Assembly (NCBI GenBank): GCA_902766045.1
Contig: CACXCA010000003.1
Location: 1 to 64,000, forward strand
From: an uncultured Bacteroidales bacterium
GTDB lineage: Bacteria > Bacteroidota > Bacteroidia > Bacteroidales > Paludibacteraceae
Reading direction: 5' to 3'
DNA length: 64,000 nucleotides
Of this stretch, positions 36,583 through 44,801 are shown piece after piece (the stretch's first letter is position 1; every line of letters begins with the position of its first letter). The notes beneath the pieces are model-generated. The model was not told the origin of the DNA and searched no databases. It saw only the letters and a list, made by a program, of their open reading frames with translations. The position numbers and the translations under genes are program-made.

Positions 36583-37157
36583 AACTACTCAAAATCAGCA
36601 TATGCACCATCCTTTTACTTGCCACTTTCTTTTCTTGTAGTGACACAATACCAAAACCAAGAGGCTATTTCAGAATAGAACTGGCAGACAAGGAATATAC
36701 AAACTACACAAATGATAGTGTTCCTTATCAATTTCAGTATCCAAGCAATGTATCCACGATTCAACTGAAAGCCATTCATCCTGATTCCGTCGGATTCAAC
36801 ATCTATTATCCTCAACATAATGCTAAGATATACTGTACATACCTTACATTGCACAATAACTTTCAAAACATAGCAGAGGATACTCGTCGGTTGGTTTATA
36901 AACCTCATACCGTCAAAGCCGATGCTATCACCGAACAAGTATATCAGAACGACGAGCATAAAGTCTATGGCATTTTATATGAACTGAAGGGCAATACTGC
37001 TTCTAATATTCAGTTTGTCATGTCAGATAGCACCAAGCACTTCCTTCGTGGAGCTCTCTATTTCAATGCCAATCCCAACAAGGACTCTATAGCTCCCGTA
37101 GTGAACTACATACGTGAAGATATTATTCAACTTATCGAAACATTGGAATGGAAATGA
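36579..37157 (+). CDS. gldD: Gliding motility lipoprotein GldD
   Basis: A 192-residue lipoprotein with the lipobox TFFSC (Cys20) and the GldD hallmark PKPRGYFRIELADKEY just after it. GldD is a cell-envelope protein needed for gliding in Flavobacterium, and the gene is found widely in Bacteroidota. Its ATG overlaps the gldE stop by 4 bp and its end overlaps gldG by 10 bp, so the three genes are translationally coupled. Confidence 0.92.
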   Translation: MKLLKISICTILLLATFFSCSDTIPKPRGYFRIELADKEYTNYTNDSVPYQFQYPSNVSTIQLKAIHPDSVGFNIYYPQHNAKIYCTYLTLHNNFQNIAEDTRRLVYKPHTVKADAITEQVYQNDEHKVYGILYELKGNTASNIQFVMSDSTKHFLRGALYFNANPNKDSIAPVVNYIREDIIQLIETLEWK

Positions 37158-38881
37158 AAAGAAAAGCATTACATATTGTTTCATTCATCGGCATAGTCAT
37201 TTTAGCCTATTTTCTATCCGAGAAATTCTTTTTTAGATGGGACTTGACCTCTGAAAAAAGATATAGTCTATCCGACAATACCAAACATTTATTGAAGAAC
37301 CTGAACGAAGAAATGAACGTCACCATCTATCTTGACGGAGATTTAAACTCAGGATTCCTTCGCTTGCGAAAAGCTACGAAAGAGCTACTGGACGAGTTCG
37401 ATGCATACAGTAGCAAGAAGATACAATACGAATTTGTCAATCCTTCAGCTGGAGCCACAAAGGAGGAACGACAAAAGAAATACGAAGAATTAGAGAAAAA
37501 AGGAATGCGTGGCATCGTTGTTTATGACGGCAACAAGGAAGGTGAGTCTCGACAAAAGATTGTATATCCCTGGGCTGAAATCACTTACAACAACAAAACA
37601 AAAACTGTCAACCTACTAAAAAACATTCCGAACAACTCAGGTGAAGAGAATCTGAATATCTCCATCGAGTCTCTAGAATATGAAATAACCGATGTTCTTA
37701 GAATCATCACCTCCACCCACACACCAAAGGTGGCTTTCTTAGAGGGACATAATGAATACCCTGAACCTCTCGTGTATGATTTCACCCAAACCCTGAGCCA
37801 TTATTATCAGGTGGACAGAGGCACCCTTTCAGGAAACACAAACGAACTGAATGACTATGAAGCTGTTATCATAGCAGCTCCTATCAACAAGTTCTCCGAA
37901 AAAGACAAATTCATACTCGATCAATATATCATGCAAGGCGGACGAATTCTATGGTTGTTAGATGGTACACGCATCTCGCTAGATAGTCTCTCTACCGCAT
38001 CACAAACCATTGGAATAGAAAACGATCTCAACCTGACAGACCAGCTTTTCAAATATGGCTTCCGAATCAATGCAGACTTAGTTCAAGACGTACAATGCAG
38101 TATGATTCCTGTTAACGTATCTCGCGAAGGAGATAACCCTAAATATGAACTTATGTCATGGTATTATTCACCGCTCTTGCTAACAATCCCGACTCATCCA
38201 ATATCAAAGAATATCGCACCTGTCAAATCAGAATTTGTCAGTTCCATCAACTTCGTAAACAACGATAACGAAAAGATAAGAAAAACACCTTTGCTGATTA
38301 CATCGACCGGGACACATATTCAAAACATCCCTTCCATCGTAAGCATGGATGTTATCAACATAGAACGAAACGGATACTATTTCAACACACAAAACGCAAT
38401 TGTAGCCGCTATTCTGGAAGGTGTCTTCCCTTCCGTATTCACCAACCGAATGATCCCTACCGGAATCACCACCACCTCTCCAATCATAACCGAAAGCAAA
38501 CCCACCAAGATGATTGTTATTGCCGACGGAGACGTGATTCGAAACGACATACAAGGAACAGGGGCAAATGCGAATATACTACCTTTAGGTTATGACCGAT
38601 ACATCAACCAAAAATTCGGCAACAGCGAGTTCCTGCTCAATGCCGTAAACTATCTGACGGACGACGATGGATGGTTGAATCTACGCTCTCGTGAAATTCA
38701 ATTAAGGTTACTCAATAAGCCTGCAATCATCGGACAACGAAGATTCTGGCAAGTCACCAATCTATTGCTACCCCTTATCATTATTTTACTTTATGGCGGA
38801 GTATTCTATTTCATCCGAAAGAAAAAATACACGACTAATATCTCTGTTAATAAACAACACGAAAGCATTGCAAATGATTGA
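37148..38881 (+). CDS. gldG: GldG, ABC-transporter auxiliary component
   Basis: A 577-residue protein with one N-terminal membrane segment (about 8-25), a long periplasmic region, and a C-terminal membrane anchor (LLLPLIIILLYGGVFYFI). The opening FFRWDLTSEKRYSLSDNTKHLL and the segment VAFLEGHNEY match GldG. In Flavobacterium GldG works with the permease GldF and the ATPase GldA. Neither is next to it here: gldD runs directly into gldG. ATG 37154 is an alternative start. Confidence 0.9.
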   Translation: MEMKRKALHIVSFIGIVILAYFLSEKFFFRWDLTSEKRYSLSDNTKHLLKNLNEEMNVTIYLDGDLNSGFLRLRKATKELLDEFDAYSSKKIQYEFVNPSAGATKEERQKKYEELEKKGMRGIVVYDGNKEGESRQKIVYPWAEITYNNKTKTVNLLKNIPNNSGEENLNISIESLEYEITDVLRIITSTHTPKVAFLEGHNEYPEPLVYDFTQTLSHYYQVDRGTLSGNTNELNDYEAVIIAAPINKFSEKDKFILDQYIMQGGRILWLLDGTRISLDSLSTASQTIGIENDLNLTDQLFKYGFRINADLVQDVQCSMIPVNVSREGDNPKYELMSWYYSPLLLTIPTHPISKNIAPVKSEFVSSINFVNNDNEKIRKTPLLITSTGTHIQNIPSIVSMDVINIERNGYYFNTQNAIVAAILEGVFPSVFTNRMIPTGITTTSPIITESKPTKMIVIADGDVIRNDIQGTGANANILPLGYDRYINQKFGNSEFLLNAVNYLTDDDGWLNLRSREIQLRLLNKPAIIGQRRFWQVTNLLLPLIIILLYGGVFYFIRKKKYTTNISVNKQHESIAND

Positions 38882-38893
38882 AACTTTTTTTAT

Positions 38894-38901
38894 TATATTT
38901 G
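38894..38901 (+). promoter_or_regulatory. dnaN: -7 box of dnaN
   Basis: TATATTTG, 42 bases before the dnaN ATG (38944), so dnaN need not rely on the gld operon. Confidence 0.6.
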
Positions 38902-38943
38902 CAAAAACATACATAATAGATAACTAAAAATTAGAAATACAAT

Positions 38944-40068
38944 ATGAATTTTTCAGTTTCAAGTGCCAACTTATTGACACACCTTCAAACAATTAGCCGC
39001 GTGATTAACTCAAAAAACGCTCTTCCTATCCTAGATAACTTTCTGTTTAATCTGCATGACGGAGTGTTAACCATCACGGCAGCCGATATGGAAACTACCT
39101 TAATGACAACCATCGAATTAAATCAATCTGAGGGAAGCGGTGTCGTTGCTCTCTCTGCTAAAATATTACTAGACACATTAAAAGAATTCGCTGATGAACC
39201 TCTGACATTCAACATCAACGATGATAACTATGCCATGACCATCAAATCAGGTTCTGGTGTTTATAATTTCATCGGATTGAATGCTGACGAATTCCCAAGA
39301 ATGAGAACACTGGAAGATGCTCACTCGTCAATCACAGTGCCTGCAAATGTTCTGAACAAAGGTATCACTGCCACCTCATTTGCTACCAGCGATGATGAGA
39401 TGAGACCCGTTATGGGCGGTATCTATTTTGATATAACAACAGAAAACGTCACTTTCGTGGCAACCGACGGTCATAAGCTTGTCAAAATAAAAACTGTATC
39501 ATCTAAGGGTGATTCTGTTACTTCCTTTATCCTGCCAAAGAAACCTTATTCTCTTTTAAAGGCTATTCTTCCAAAAGAATCAGGAGATGTGAAGATCGAC
39601 TTCGATTCAAAGAACGTTTATTTCACCCTTTCTGATTATCAGATGATCTGTCGATTGATTGAAGGTGTTTATCCAAACTATAACTCGGTAATACCACAGA
39701 GCAATAACAACAAAGCAACAATCGACAAGAGTGCATTTCTTACTGCATTAAGACGTATCTCAGTATATGCTAATCAATCTACAAACTTAGTGAAACTGGA
39801 ATTCGGTAATGGTCAGGTAATCATCTCTGCACAAGATTTCGATTTCTCAATCTCCGCTACAGAAACATTGGCTTGTAGCTACGAAGGAGAACCAATATGT
39901 ATCGGATTCAAATGCTCAATATTAGTAGATATGCTGAATAACATCAACTCCGACAATGTGATCCTGGAACTCTCTGATCCAGTTCGTGCCGGATTAATTC
40001 TTCCTTTGGAACAAAGCGAAACGGAAGATGTATTGATGTTGCTTATGCCAATGCAATTACCAGATTGA
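38944..40068 (+). CDS. dnaN: DNA polymerase III sliding clamp (beta subunit)
   Basis: A 374-residue clamp of three similar domains, usual length. The start MNFSVSSANLLTHLQTISRVINSKNALPIL is typical, as are FATSDDEMRPVMGGIYFDI and the C-terminal LMPMQLPD, which forms part of the partner-binding pocket. It loads onto DNA as a ring dimer and tethers the polymerase. The position after gldG is a known arrangement in Bacteroidota. A strong terminator follows. Confidence 0.97.
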   Translation: MNFSVSSANLLTHLQTISRVINSKNALPILDNFLFNLHDGVLTITAADMETTLMTTIELNQSEGSGVVALSAKILLDTLKEFADEPLTFNINDDNYAMTIKSGSGVYNFIGLNADEFPRMRTLEDAHSSITVPANVLNKGITATSFATSDDEMRPVMGGIYFDITTENVTFVATDGHKLVKIKTVSSKGDSVTSFILPKKPYSLLKAILPKESGDVKIDFDSKNVYFTLSDYQMICRLIEGVYPNYNSVIPQSNNNKATIDKSAFLTALRRISVYANQSTNLVKLEFGNGQVIISAQDFDFSISATETLACSYEGEPICIGFKCSILVDMLNNINSDNVILELSDPVRAGLILPLEQSETEDVLMLLMPMQLPD

Positions 40069-40084
40069 TAATCCTTTATTATAC

Positions 40085-40119
40085 AGAAGCGCATAGTAGA
40101 ATGCGCTTCTTCTTTTTTT
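40085..40119 (+). terminator. Strong intrinsic terminator after dnaN
   Basis: AGAAGCGCAT and ATGCGCTTCT form a perfect 10-base stem around a six-base loop, followed by a T-rich tract. The next ATG (40130) lies only 10 bases after the tract, and no promoter box lies between. Confidence 0.85.
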
Positions 40120-40129
40120 ACTTATATCT

Positions 40130-40915
40130 ATGGAATTAAATTTAAAGAAACCCATTATTTTTTTCGATTTAGAGACAACCGGGTTAAACATTGCTAAAGA
40201 TAGAATTATCGAAATATCTGCCATTAAGATCATGCCTAATGGTGACCAAGAAGTAAAAACAAGAAGACTGAGACCCGTAGATGCTGAAGGAAAACAAATG
40301 CATCTCCCTAAAGAAGTCAGCGACCTCACTCACATCACAGACGAGGATCTGGCCGACAAACCTACGTTCAAAGAGATTGGTAAATCACTGGCAAATTGGA
40401 TCAAAGGATGTGACCTTGGCGGCTATAATTCCAACCGTTTTGATATTCCTCTGTTAGCAGAAGAATTCCTCCGTTGTGATATCGACATAGATCTGCGCAA
40501 ATGCAAATTCGTTGATGCACAAGTCATCTTCAACAAGAAGGAACAACGGACCTTAACCGCTGCCTACAGATTCTATTGCGACAAAGAACTGGAAGGCGCC
40601 CACGGTGCAGAAGCGGATATAACCGCCACATACGAGGTGTTGAAAGCGCAACTCGACCGCTATCCAGATTTGAAAAACGATATAGACTTCCTTTCTGAAT
40701 ACTCAGCACATAATAACAATGTGGATTTCGCAGGCCGATTTATCTATAATGATAAGAATGAGGAAATCATTAATTTCGGCAAATACAAAGGAAGAGCTGT
40801 TGCTGAAGTATTACTGACTGATCCCGGCTACTATGGATGGATCATGCAGAATGACTTCACTCTCGACACGAAAAAGGTGCTAACAAAACTTAAAATCAAA
40901 TACGGTATTCATTAA
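40130..40915 (+). CDS. DnaQ-like 3'-5' exonuclease with DUF3820 tail
   Basis: A 261-residue protein. The N-terminal DEDD exonuclease domain (about 7-175) shows FFDLETTGLNIAKDRIIEI (ExoI), GGYNSNRFDIPLL (ExoII) and HGAEADITATYEVL (ExoIII, DEDDh type). The last ~45 residues (INFGKYKGRAVAEVL) match DUF3820, a small module often attached to such exonucleases. It may proofread or trim DNA or RNA. Only a terminator separates it from dnaN, so its expression probably relies on readthrough or an unseen promoter. Confidence 0.9.
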   Translation: MELNLKKPIIFFDLETTGLNIAKDRIIEISAIKIMPNGDQEVKTRRLRPVDAEGKQMHLPKEVSDLTHITDEDLADKPTFKEIGKSLANWIKGCDLGGYNSNRFDIPLLAEEFLRCDIDIDLRKCKFVDAQVIFNKKEQRTLTAAYRFYCDKELEGAHGAEADITATYEVLKAQLDRYPDLKNDIDFLSEYSAHNNNVDFAGRFIYNDKNEEIINFGKYKGRAVAEVLLTDPGYYGWIMQNDFTLDTKKVLTKLKIKYGIH

Positions 40916-40919
40916 TCGA

Positions 40920-41621
40920 ATGTCGAATTCCTATTTTAAATTTAAACAGTTTACAATATACCAAGACCGCTGTGCCATGAAAGTTGGTACAGACGGTGTG
41001 TTATTAGGCGCATGGGCAGATGTTTCGTCTGCCCATTCTGTTTTGGACATTGGAACCGGCACAGGTCTTATCTCTATCATGCTGGCTCAACGATGCATGG
41101 CAGAAATTACAGCCATCGAAATAGATGAAGAGGCGGCACAGCAAGCAACCGAAAATGTTGCCGCTTCCAAATGGAAAGATAGAATAACTGTCGTCAACCG
41201 TGCTCTTCAAGATTTCTCCATTGACGCCTCTTTTGACCGTATAGTCAGCAACCCACCCTATTTCAATCAGGCCTTAAAATCGCCCGAACAAAAAAGGACA
41301 ACGGCAAGACACACCGAATCACTCTCTTATCACGATCTTTTAGCTGGTGTGAACCATTATCTACAGGATGACGGCATCTTTTCTATCATCCTTCCTTTTT
41401 CAGAAAAAGATAGATTCTATCAATTGGCAAAAGCAGAACAGCTATATCCATGTCGGGAGACAATCATCTACTCCACCCCCAACTCCCAGCCGAAACGATT
41501 CATGGCTGAGTTTCAACGCAAGAAAACAGATTTTGAGCCTCATTCGCTCATTATCGAAGCAAACGGAAGACATCAGTACTCCGAGGAGTATAAAAAGCTA
41601 ACAGAGGACTTCTATTTGTAG
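40920..41621 (+). CDS. tRNA1(Val) adenine(37)-N6-methyltransferase
   Basis: A 233-residue SAM-dependent methyltransferase of the YfiC/TrmN6 type. The family start YFKFKQFTIYQDRCAMKVGTDGVLLGAW is followed by the SAM loop VLDIGTGTGLI and the adenine-N6 catalytic motif NPPYF. It should modify A37 of a valine tRNA. It starts 4 bp after the exonuclease stop and is probably co-transcribed with it. Confidence 0.92.
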   Translation: MSNSYFKFKQFTIYQDRCAMKVGTDGVLLGAWADVSSAHSVLDIGTGTGLISIMLAQRCMAEITAIEIDEEAAQQATENVAASKWKDRITVVNRALQDFSIDASFDRIVSNPPYFNQALKSPEQKRTTARHTESLSYHDLLAGVNHYLQDDGIFSIILPFSEKDRFYQLAKAEQLYPCRETIIYSTPNSQPKRFMAEFQRKKTDFEPHSLIIEANGRHQYSEEYKKLTEDFYL

Positions 41622-41647
41622 AAAAATCTCTATTCGTATAAATATGT

Positions 41648-41675
41648 GTAGAGACGCACGGCCGTGCGTCTCTAC
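41648..41675. repeat. 28-bp perfect palindrome (family copy 2)
   Basis: GTAGAGACGCACGG followed by its exact reverse complement. It sits in the convergent gap between the tRNA methyltransferase and nadB and may also act as a terminator. Confidence 0.9.
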
Positions 41676-41702
41676 GTAAACAATCGTCAAACATTTTTTA
41701 AC

Positions 41703-41726
41703 AGACGCACGTCCGTGCGTCTCTAC
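41703..41726. repeat. Truncated copy of the palindrome family (copy 3)
   Basis: AGACGCACGT followed by CCGTGCGTCT and CTAC, with one mismatch at the centre; the left arm lacks its first bases. It ends two bases before the nadB stop codon. Confidence 0.8.
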
Positions 41727-41728
41727 GT

Positions 41729-43357
41729 TTAGGCCTTTATCTTACCTTCCTGACGTTTCTTTAACGATTCCGTATCATACAAGCTTAAATGTTCATTCTT
41801 TTCAGGATAATCGATTGTGTAGTGTAATCCACGACTCTCCTTACGAGACTGAGCAGCTGTAATCACCAAATAAGCTGTATTGATGATATTACGTAGCTCG
41901 CAAAGTTCCTTAGAGACAACAGAGCGTCTGAACAGATTTTCTGTCTCCTTATACAACAATTCCAAACGGTCGTACGCTCTCTTCAAACGTAAATTTGAGC
42001 GAACAATACCCACATAGTTCTGCATGATCTGATTCACCTCTTTTTCACTCTGTGTAATCAACACCATCTCTTCATTCAAAGATGTTCCCTCATCATTCCA
42101 TTCAGGAACATTATCGTTCCAAGAAAGAGAAGGCAACAACTGCAAAGCATCCTTCGCAGCAGAATCAGCATAGACGATAGCTTCAATCAAAGAGTTGGAA
42201 GCCAATCGATTGGCTCCGTGCAGACCTGTACATGAACACTCACCAGCCGCATATAAACGATTGATTGAGGTGCGAGCATTCTCATCCACCTTGATTCCTC
42301 CACAGAAATAGTGTGCTGCAGGAGCCACAGGAATATACTCTTTCGTTATATCAATGCCATAAGACATACACTTATTGTAGATAGTAGGATACTCGCGACG
42401 GGTCACATCCGGATCCTTATGCGTCACATCCAAGAACACGCACTCATCACCCGTCTTCTTCATCTCATTATCAATCGAGCGAGCCACCACATCACGAGGT
42501 GCCAAGGAACCTCTGGAATCGTATCTCTCCATAAACGCTTCCCCTTTCTTGTTTCGTAAGATTCCTCCATATCCACGCATGGCTTCTGTAATCAGGAACG
42601 ATGGACGGTCACCTGGATGATACAAAGCCGTAGGATGGAACTGAACGAACTCCATATCCTGTACCAAGCCCTTCGCACGATAGACCATAGAGATACCGTC
42701 ACCCGTAGCCACTGGAGGATTAGTTGTCGTCTGATAAATATTTCCGATACCACCCGTTGCAATCATGGTGACTTTTGACAAAAAGGTATGAACATGATTC
42801 GTTCGGATATCTAATACATAGGCACCATAACACTCAATGTTAGGCGTTGTATGCTTAACCACCTGACCTAAATGATGCTGCGTGATGATTTCAATAGCAA
42901 AATGTTGGTCATACACATCAATATTAGGATGATTCTTCACTGTCTTAATCAAGCTGTCTTGAATCTCCTCACCCGTATTATCCTTGTGATGCAAGATACG
43001 GAAATCTGAGTGTCCACCCTCTTTATGCAGGTCAAATTCACCACTGGCATTCTTATCAAAATCGACGCCCCACTCCACCAATTGTTTGATTTGTTCAGGA
43101 GCACCTTCTACCACTTTACGAACCACCTTTTCATCGCAGATTCCGTCACCAGCAATCAACGTATCGACCACATGATCTTCGAAATTATCAGTAGGTTTCG
43201 TCACAGCAGCAACCCCTCCTTGTGCATAATGAGTATTGGCCTCCTCCATCTGTGTTTTACACATGATGGCAACCTTACCTTTTTGGGCCACTTTCAGTGC
43301 GAAGCTCATTCCGGCTATACCAGAACCAATTACTAAAAAATCATATTTTTTAATCAT
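41729..43357 (-). CDS. nadB: L-aspartate oxidase
   Basis: NadB oxidises L-aspartate to iminoaspartate, the first step of de novo NAD synthesis. At 542 residues it is full length. The FAD-binding loop is VIGSGIAGMSFALKVAQ, the active-site strand reads HYAQGGVAAV, and later come HPTALYHPGDRPSFLITEAMRG and the ECSCTGLHGANRLASNSL segment. The C-terminal helical domain is present. It lies 27 bp after the amidohydrolase gene and may share its promoter. Confidence 0.96.
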   Translation of the reverse strand: MIKKYDFLVIGSGIAGMSFALKVAQKGKVAIMCKTQMEEANTHYAQGGVAAVTKPTDNFEDHVVDTLIAGDGICDEKVVRKVVEGAPEQIKQLVEWGVDFDKNASGEFDLHKEGGHSDFRILHHKDNTGEEIQDSLIKTVKNHPNIDVYDQHFAIEIITQHHLGQVVKHTTPNIECYGAYVLDIRTNHVHTFLSKVTMIATGGIGNIYQTTTNPPVATGDGISMVYRAKGLVQDMEFVQFHPTALYHPGDRPSFLITEAMRGYGGILRNKKGEAFMERYDSRGSLAPRDVVARSIDNEMKKTGDECVFLDVTHKDPDVTRREYPTIYNKCMSYGIDITKEYIPVAPAAHYFCGGIKVDENARTSINRLYAAGECSCTGLHGANRLASNSLIEAIVYADSAAKDALQLLPSLSWNDNVPEWNDEGTSLNEEMVLITQSEKEVNQIMQNYVGIVRSNLRLKRAYDRLELLYKETENLFRRSVVSKELCELRNIINTAYLVITAAQSRKESRGLHYTIDYPEKNEHLSLYDTESLKKRQEGKIKA

Positions 43358-43384
43358 AATATATCTCTATTATTTATAGTTATT

Positions 43385-44623
43385 TCACATCCATTTCTTT
43401 GCACACTGTTTAGCCGATGATATGATCTCTTCCTCTCCATTCACATGACGATTTCTCATCACAATCTTTCCGTTACAAATCATCGTATCAATTGCCTCAC
43501 AACTTGAAGCATAAATCCAATTAGAGTTGAAATTAAAGTTCGGCACAAAACGTTCGTTATTCATATTGATCAACAACGCATCGGCCAACTTACCGACAGC
43601 AATCTCACCACCATTCAAGCCAAACACCTTCGGACCATTTTTCACAGACCAGTCAATCACGGTATTGACCGGAAGTGTTTCAGAACCATAATTACACTTT
43701 GCAATCATAGCAGCGAATTTGCTCTCCTCTATCATATCAAGATTATTATTAGAAGAACAACCATCCGTACCGATCAACACATTACTAGAGGATTGTTCCA
43801 TCAAAGCTGATTTAAAGAATCCGGAAGATAATTTCATATTCGATACTGGATTATGAGCGATGGCGACGCCTCTCTTTTTTAATATCTGAATCTCTTCCTC
43901 ATCCACATGTACCACATGAGCAGCTATGCAATTAGGGCCTAAGACACCTAAACTATCCAACCAACGAACAGGAGTCATCCCATGCTCTGCCACACAATCC
44001 TTCACCTCCTTTTCCGTCTCCGAAAGATGGAAATGCATAATGGTATGATGTTGCTTTGCGAAGTCTGCACAACGAATCCATAACTTATCACTCACCGTAT
44101 AAGGAGCATGAGGGGCAACAGACATCTGAATCATAGGTGATTTATGAAGATACTCTTCCACCAGGTCAAAACTCTTTTGGATCTTCTCCTCGCCCAGGAA
44201 ATCCATAAACGACACACCTAAACATGCGCGGATACCCATCTCATCAGTCGCTTTCCATACAGAGTCCATCATCCAATACATATCATTGTAGAATACGGTA
44301 CCCGATTTTATCATTTCCAATATAGCCAACCGAGTACCAATATAGATATCGTCCGCTGTCATTTTCGCCTCGAAAGGCCATATATAATCATTCAACCATG
44401 GGAAAAGGGCCATATCATCAGCGTAGCCTCTTAACAGCGACATCGCTGCATGCGTATGAGCGTTATAGAACGGCGGAACAATAGCAAAATTATCTGCCTC
44501 GATTAACTCATCATTCTCAGTAGGGACCAATGACGGATCGATCTCAGAAAAGAGATTTCCACTGATTCGGATATTGGTCTTCGTGCCGTTCAACAACACA
44601 TTTTTAATAAAAACTGTCTTCAT
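43385..44623 (-). CDS. Amidohydrolase (MtaD/SAH deaminase-like)
   Basis: A 412-residue amidohydrolase with the metal-binding motif NAHTHAAM (His56, His58), then MHFHLSETEKEV, AAHVVHVDEEE and GTDGCSSNNNLDM. These fit the group that deaminates S-adenosylhomocysteine, methylthioadenosine or 5'-deoxyadenosine. The exact substrate cannot be fixed; chlorohydrolase-like relatives share the motifs. A TAAATTTG box on the minus strand (44648-44655) is its likely promoter. Confidence 0.9.
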   Translation of the reverse strand: MKTVFIKNVLLNGTKTNIRISGNLFSEIDPSLVPTENDELIEADNFAIVPPFYNAHTHAAMSLLRGYADDMALFPWLNDYIWPFEAKMTADDIYIGTRLAILEMIKSGTVFYNDMYWMMDSVWKATDEMGIRACLGVSFMDFLGEEKIQKSFDLVEEYLHKSPMIQMSVAPHAPYTVSDKLWIRCADFAKQHHTIMHFHLSETEKEVKDCVAEHGMTPVRWLDSLGVLGPNCIAAHVVHVDEEEIQILKKRGVAIAHNPVSNMKLSSGFFKSALMEQSSSNVLIGTDGCSSNNNLDMIEESKFAAMIAKCNYGSETLPVNTVIDWSVKNGPKVFGLNGGEIAVGKLADALLINMNNERFVPNFNFNSNWIYASSCEAIDTMICNGKIVMRNRHVNGEEEIISSAKQCAKKWM

Positions 44624-44647
44624 CTTATTTCTTAATTTCTAAAGAAA

Positions 44648-44655
44648 CAAATTTA
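44648..44655 (-). promoter_or_regulatory. -7 box of the amidohydrolase-nadB pair
   Basis: TAAATTTG on the minus strand, 24 bases before the ATG at 44623. Confidence 0.55.
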
Positions 44656-44703
44656 TAAAATATAAAAGAAATAGTAAACAAAATATTCGCTTTCCTTATA
44701 GGG

Positions 44704-44730
44704 GTAGAGAGCACGGCCGTGCGTCTCTAC
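44704..44730. repeat. Palindrome family copy 4 (one base deleted)
   Basis: GTAGAGA, GCACGGCC, GTGCGTCTCTAC: identical to the copy at 41648 except for one lost C in the left arm. Confidence 0.85.
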
Positions 44731-44747
44731 CGCGTGAATTAACAGAA

Positions 44748-44776
44748 AGAGGGCATATCAATTTGATACACCCTCT
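44748..44776 (-). terminator. Terminator after the secreted-protein gene
   Basis: AGAGGG/CCCTCT and TATCAA/TTGATA pair around a two-base internal mismatch. It lies 26 bases past the stop of the gene ending at 44802. Confidence 0.6.
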
Positions 44777-44801
44777 TATTGCCTATTCCGATATTGGATG
44801 G

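Noticed and set aside
41648-41726. Palindromes as ordinary terminators only
   Set aside because: Near-identical copies also occur at 7075 and 44704, one truncated and one with a deleted base, which points to a dispersed repeat family, although termination as a side effect is possible.
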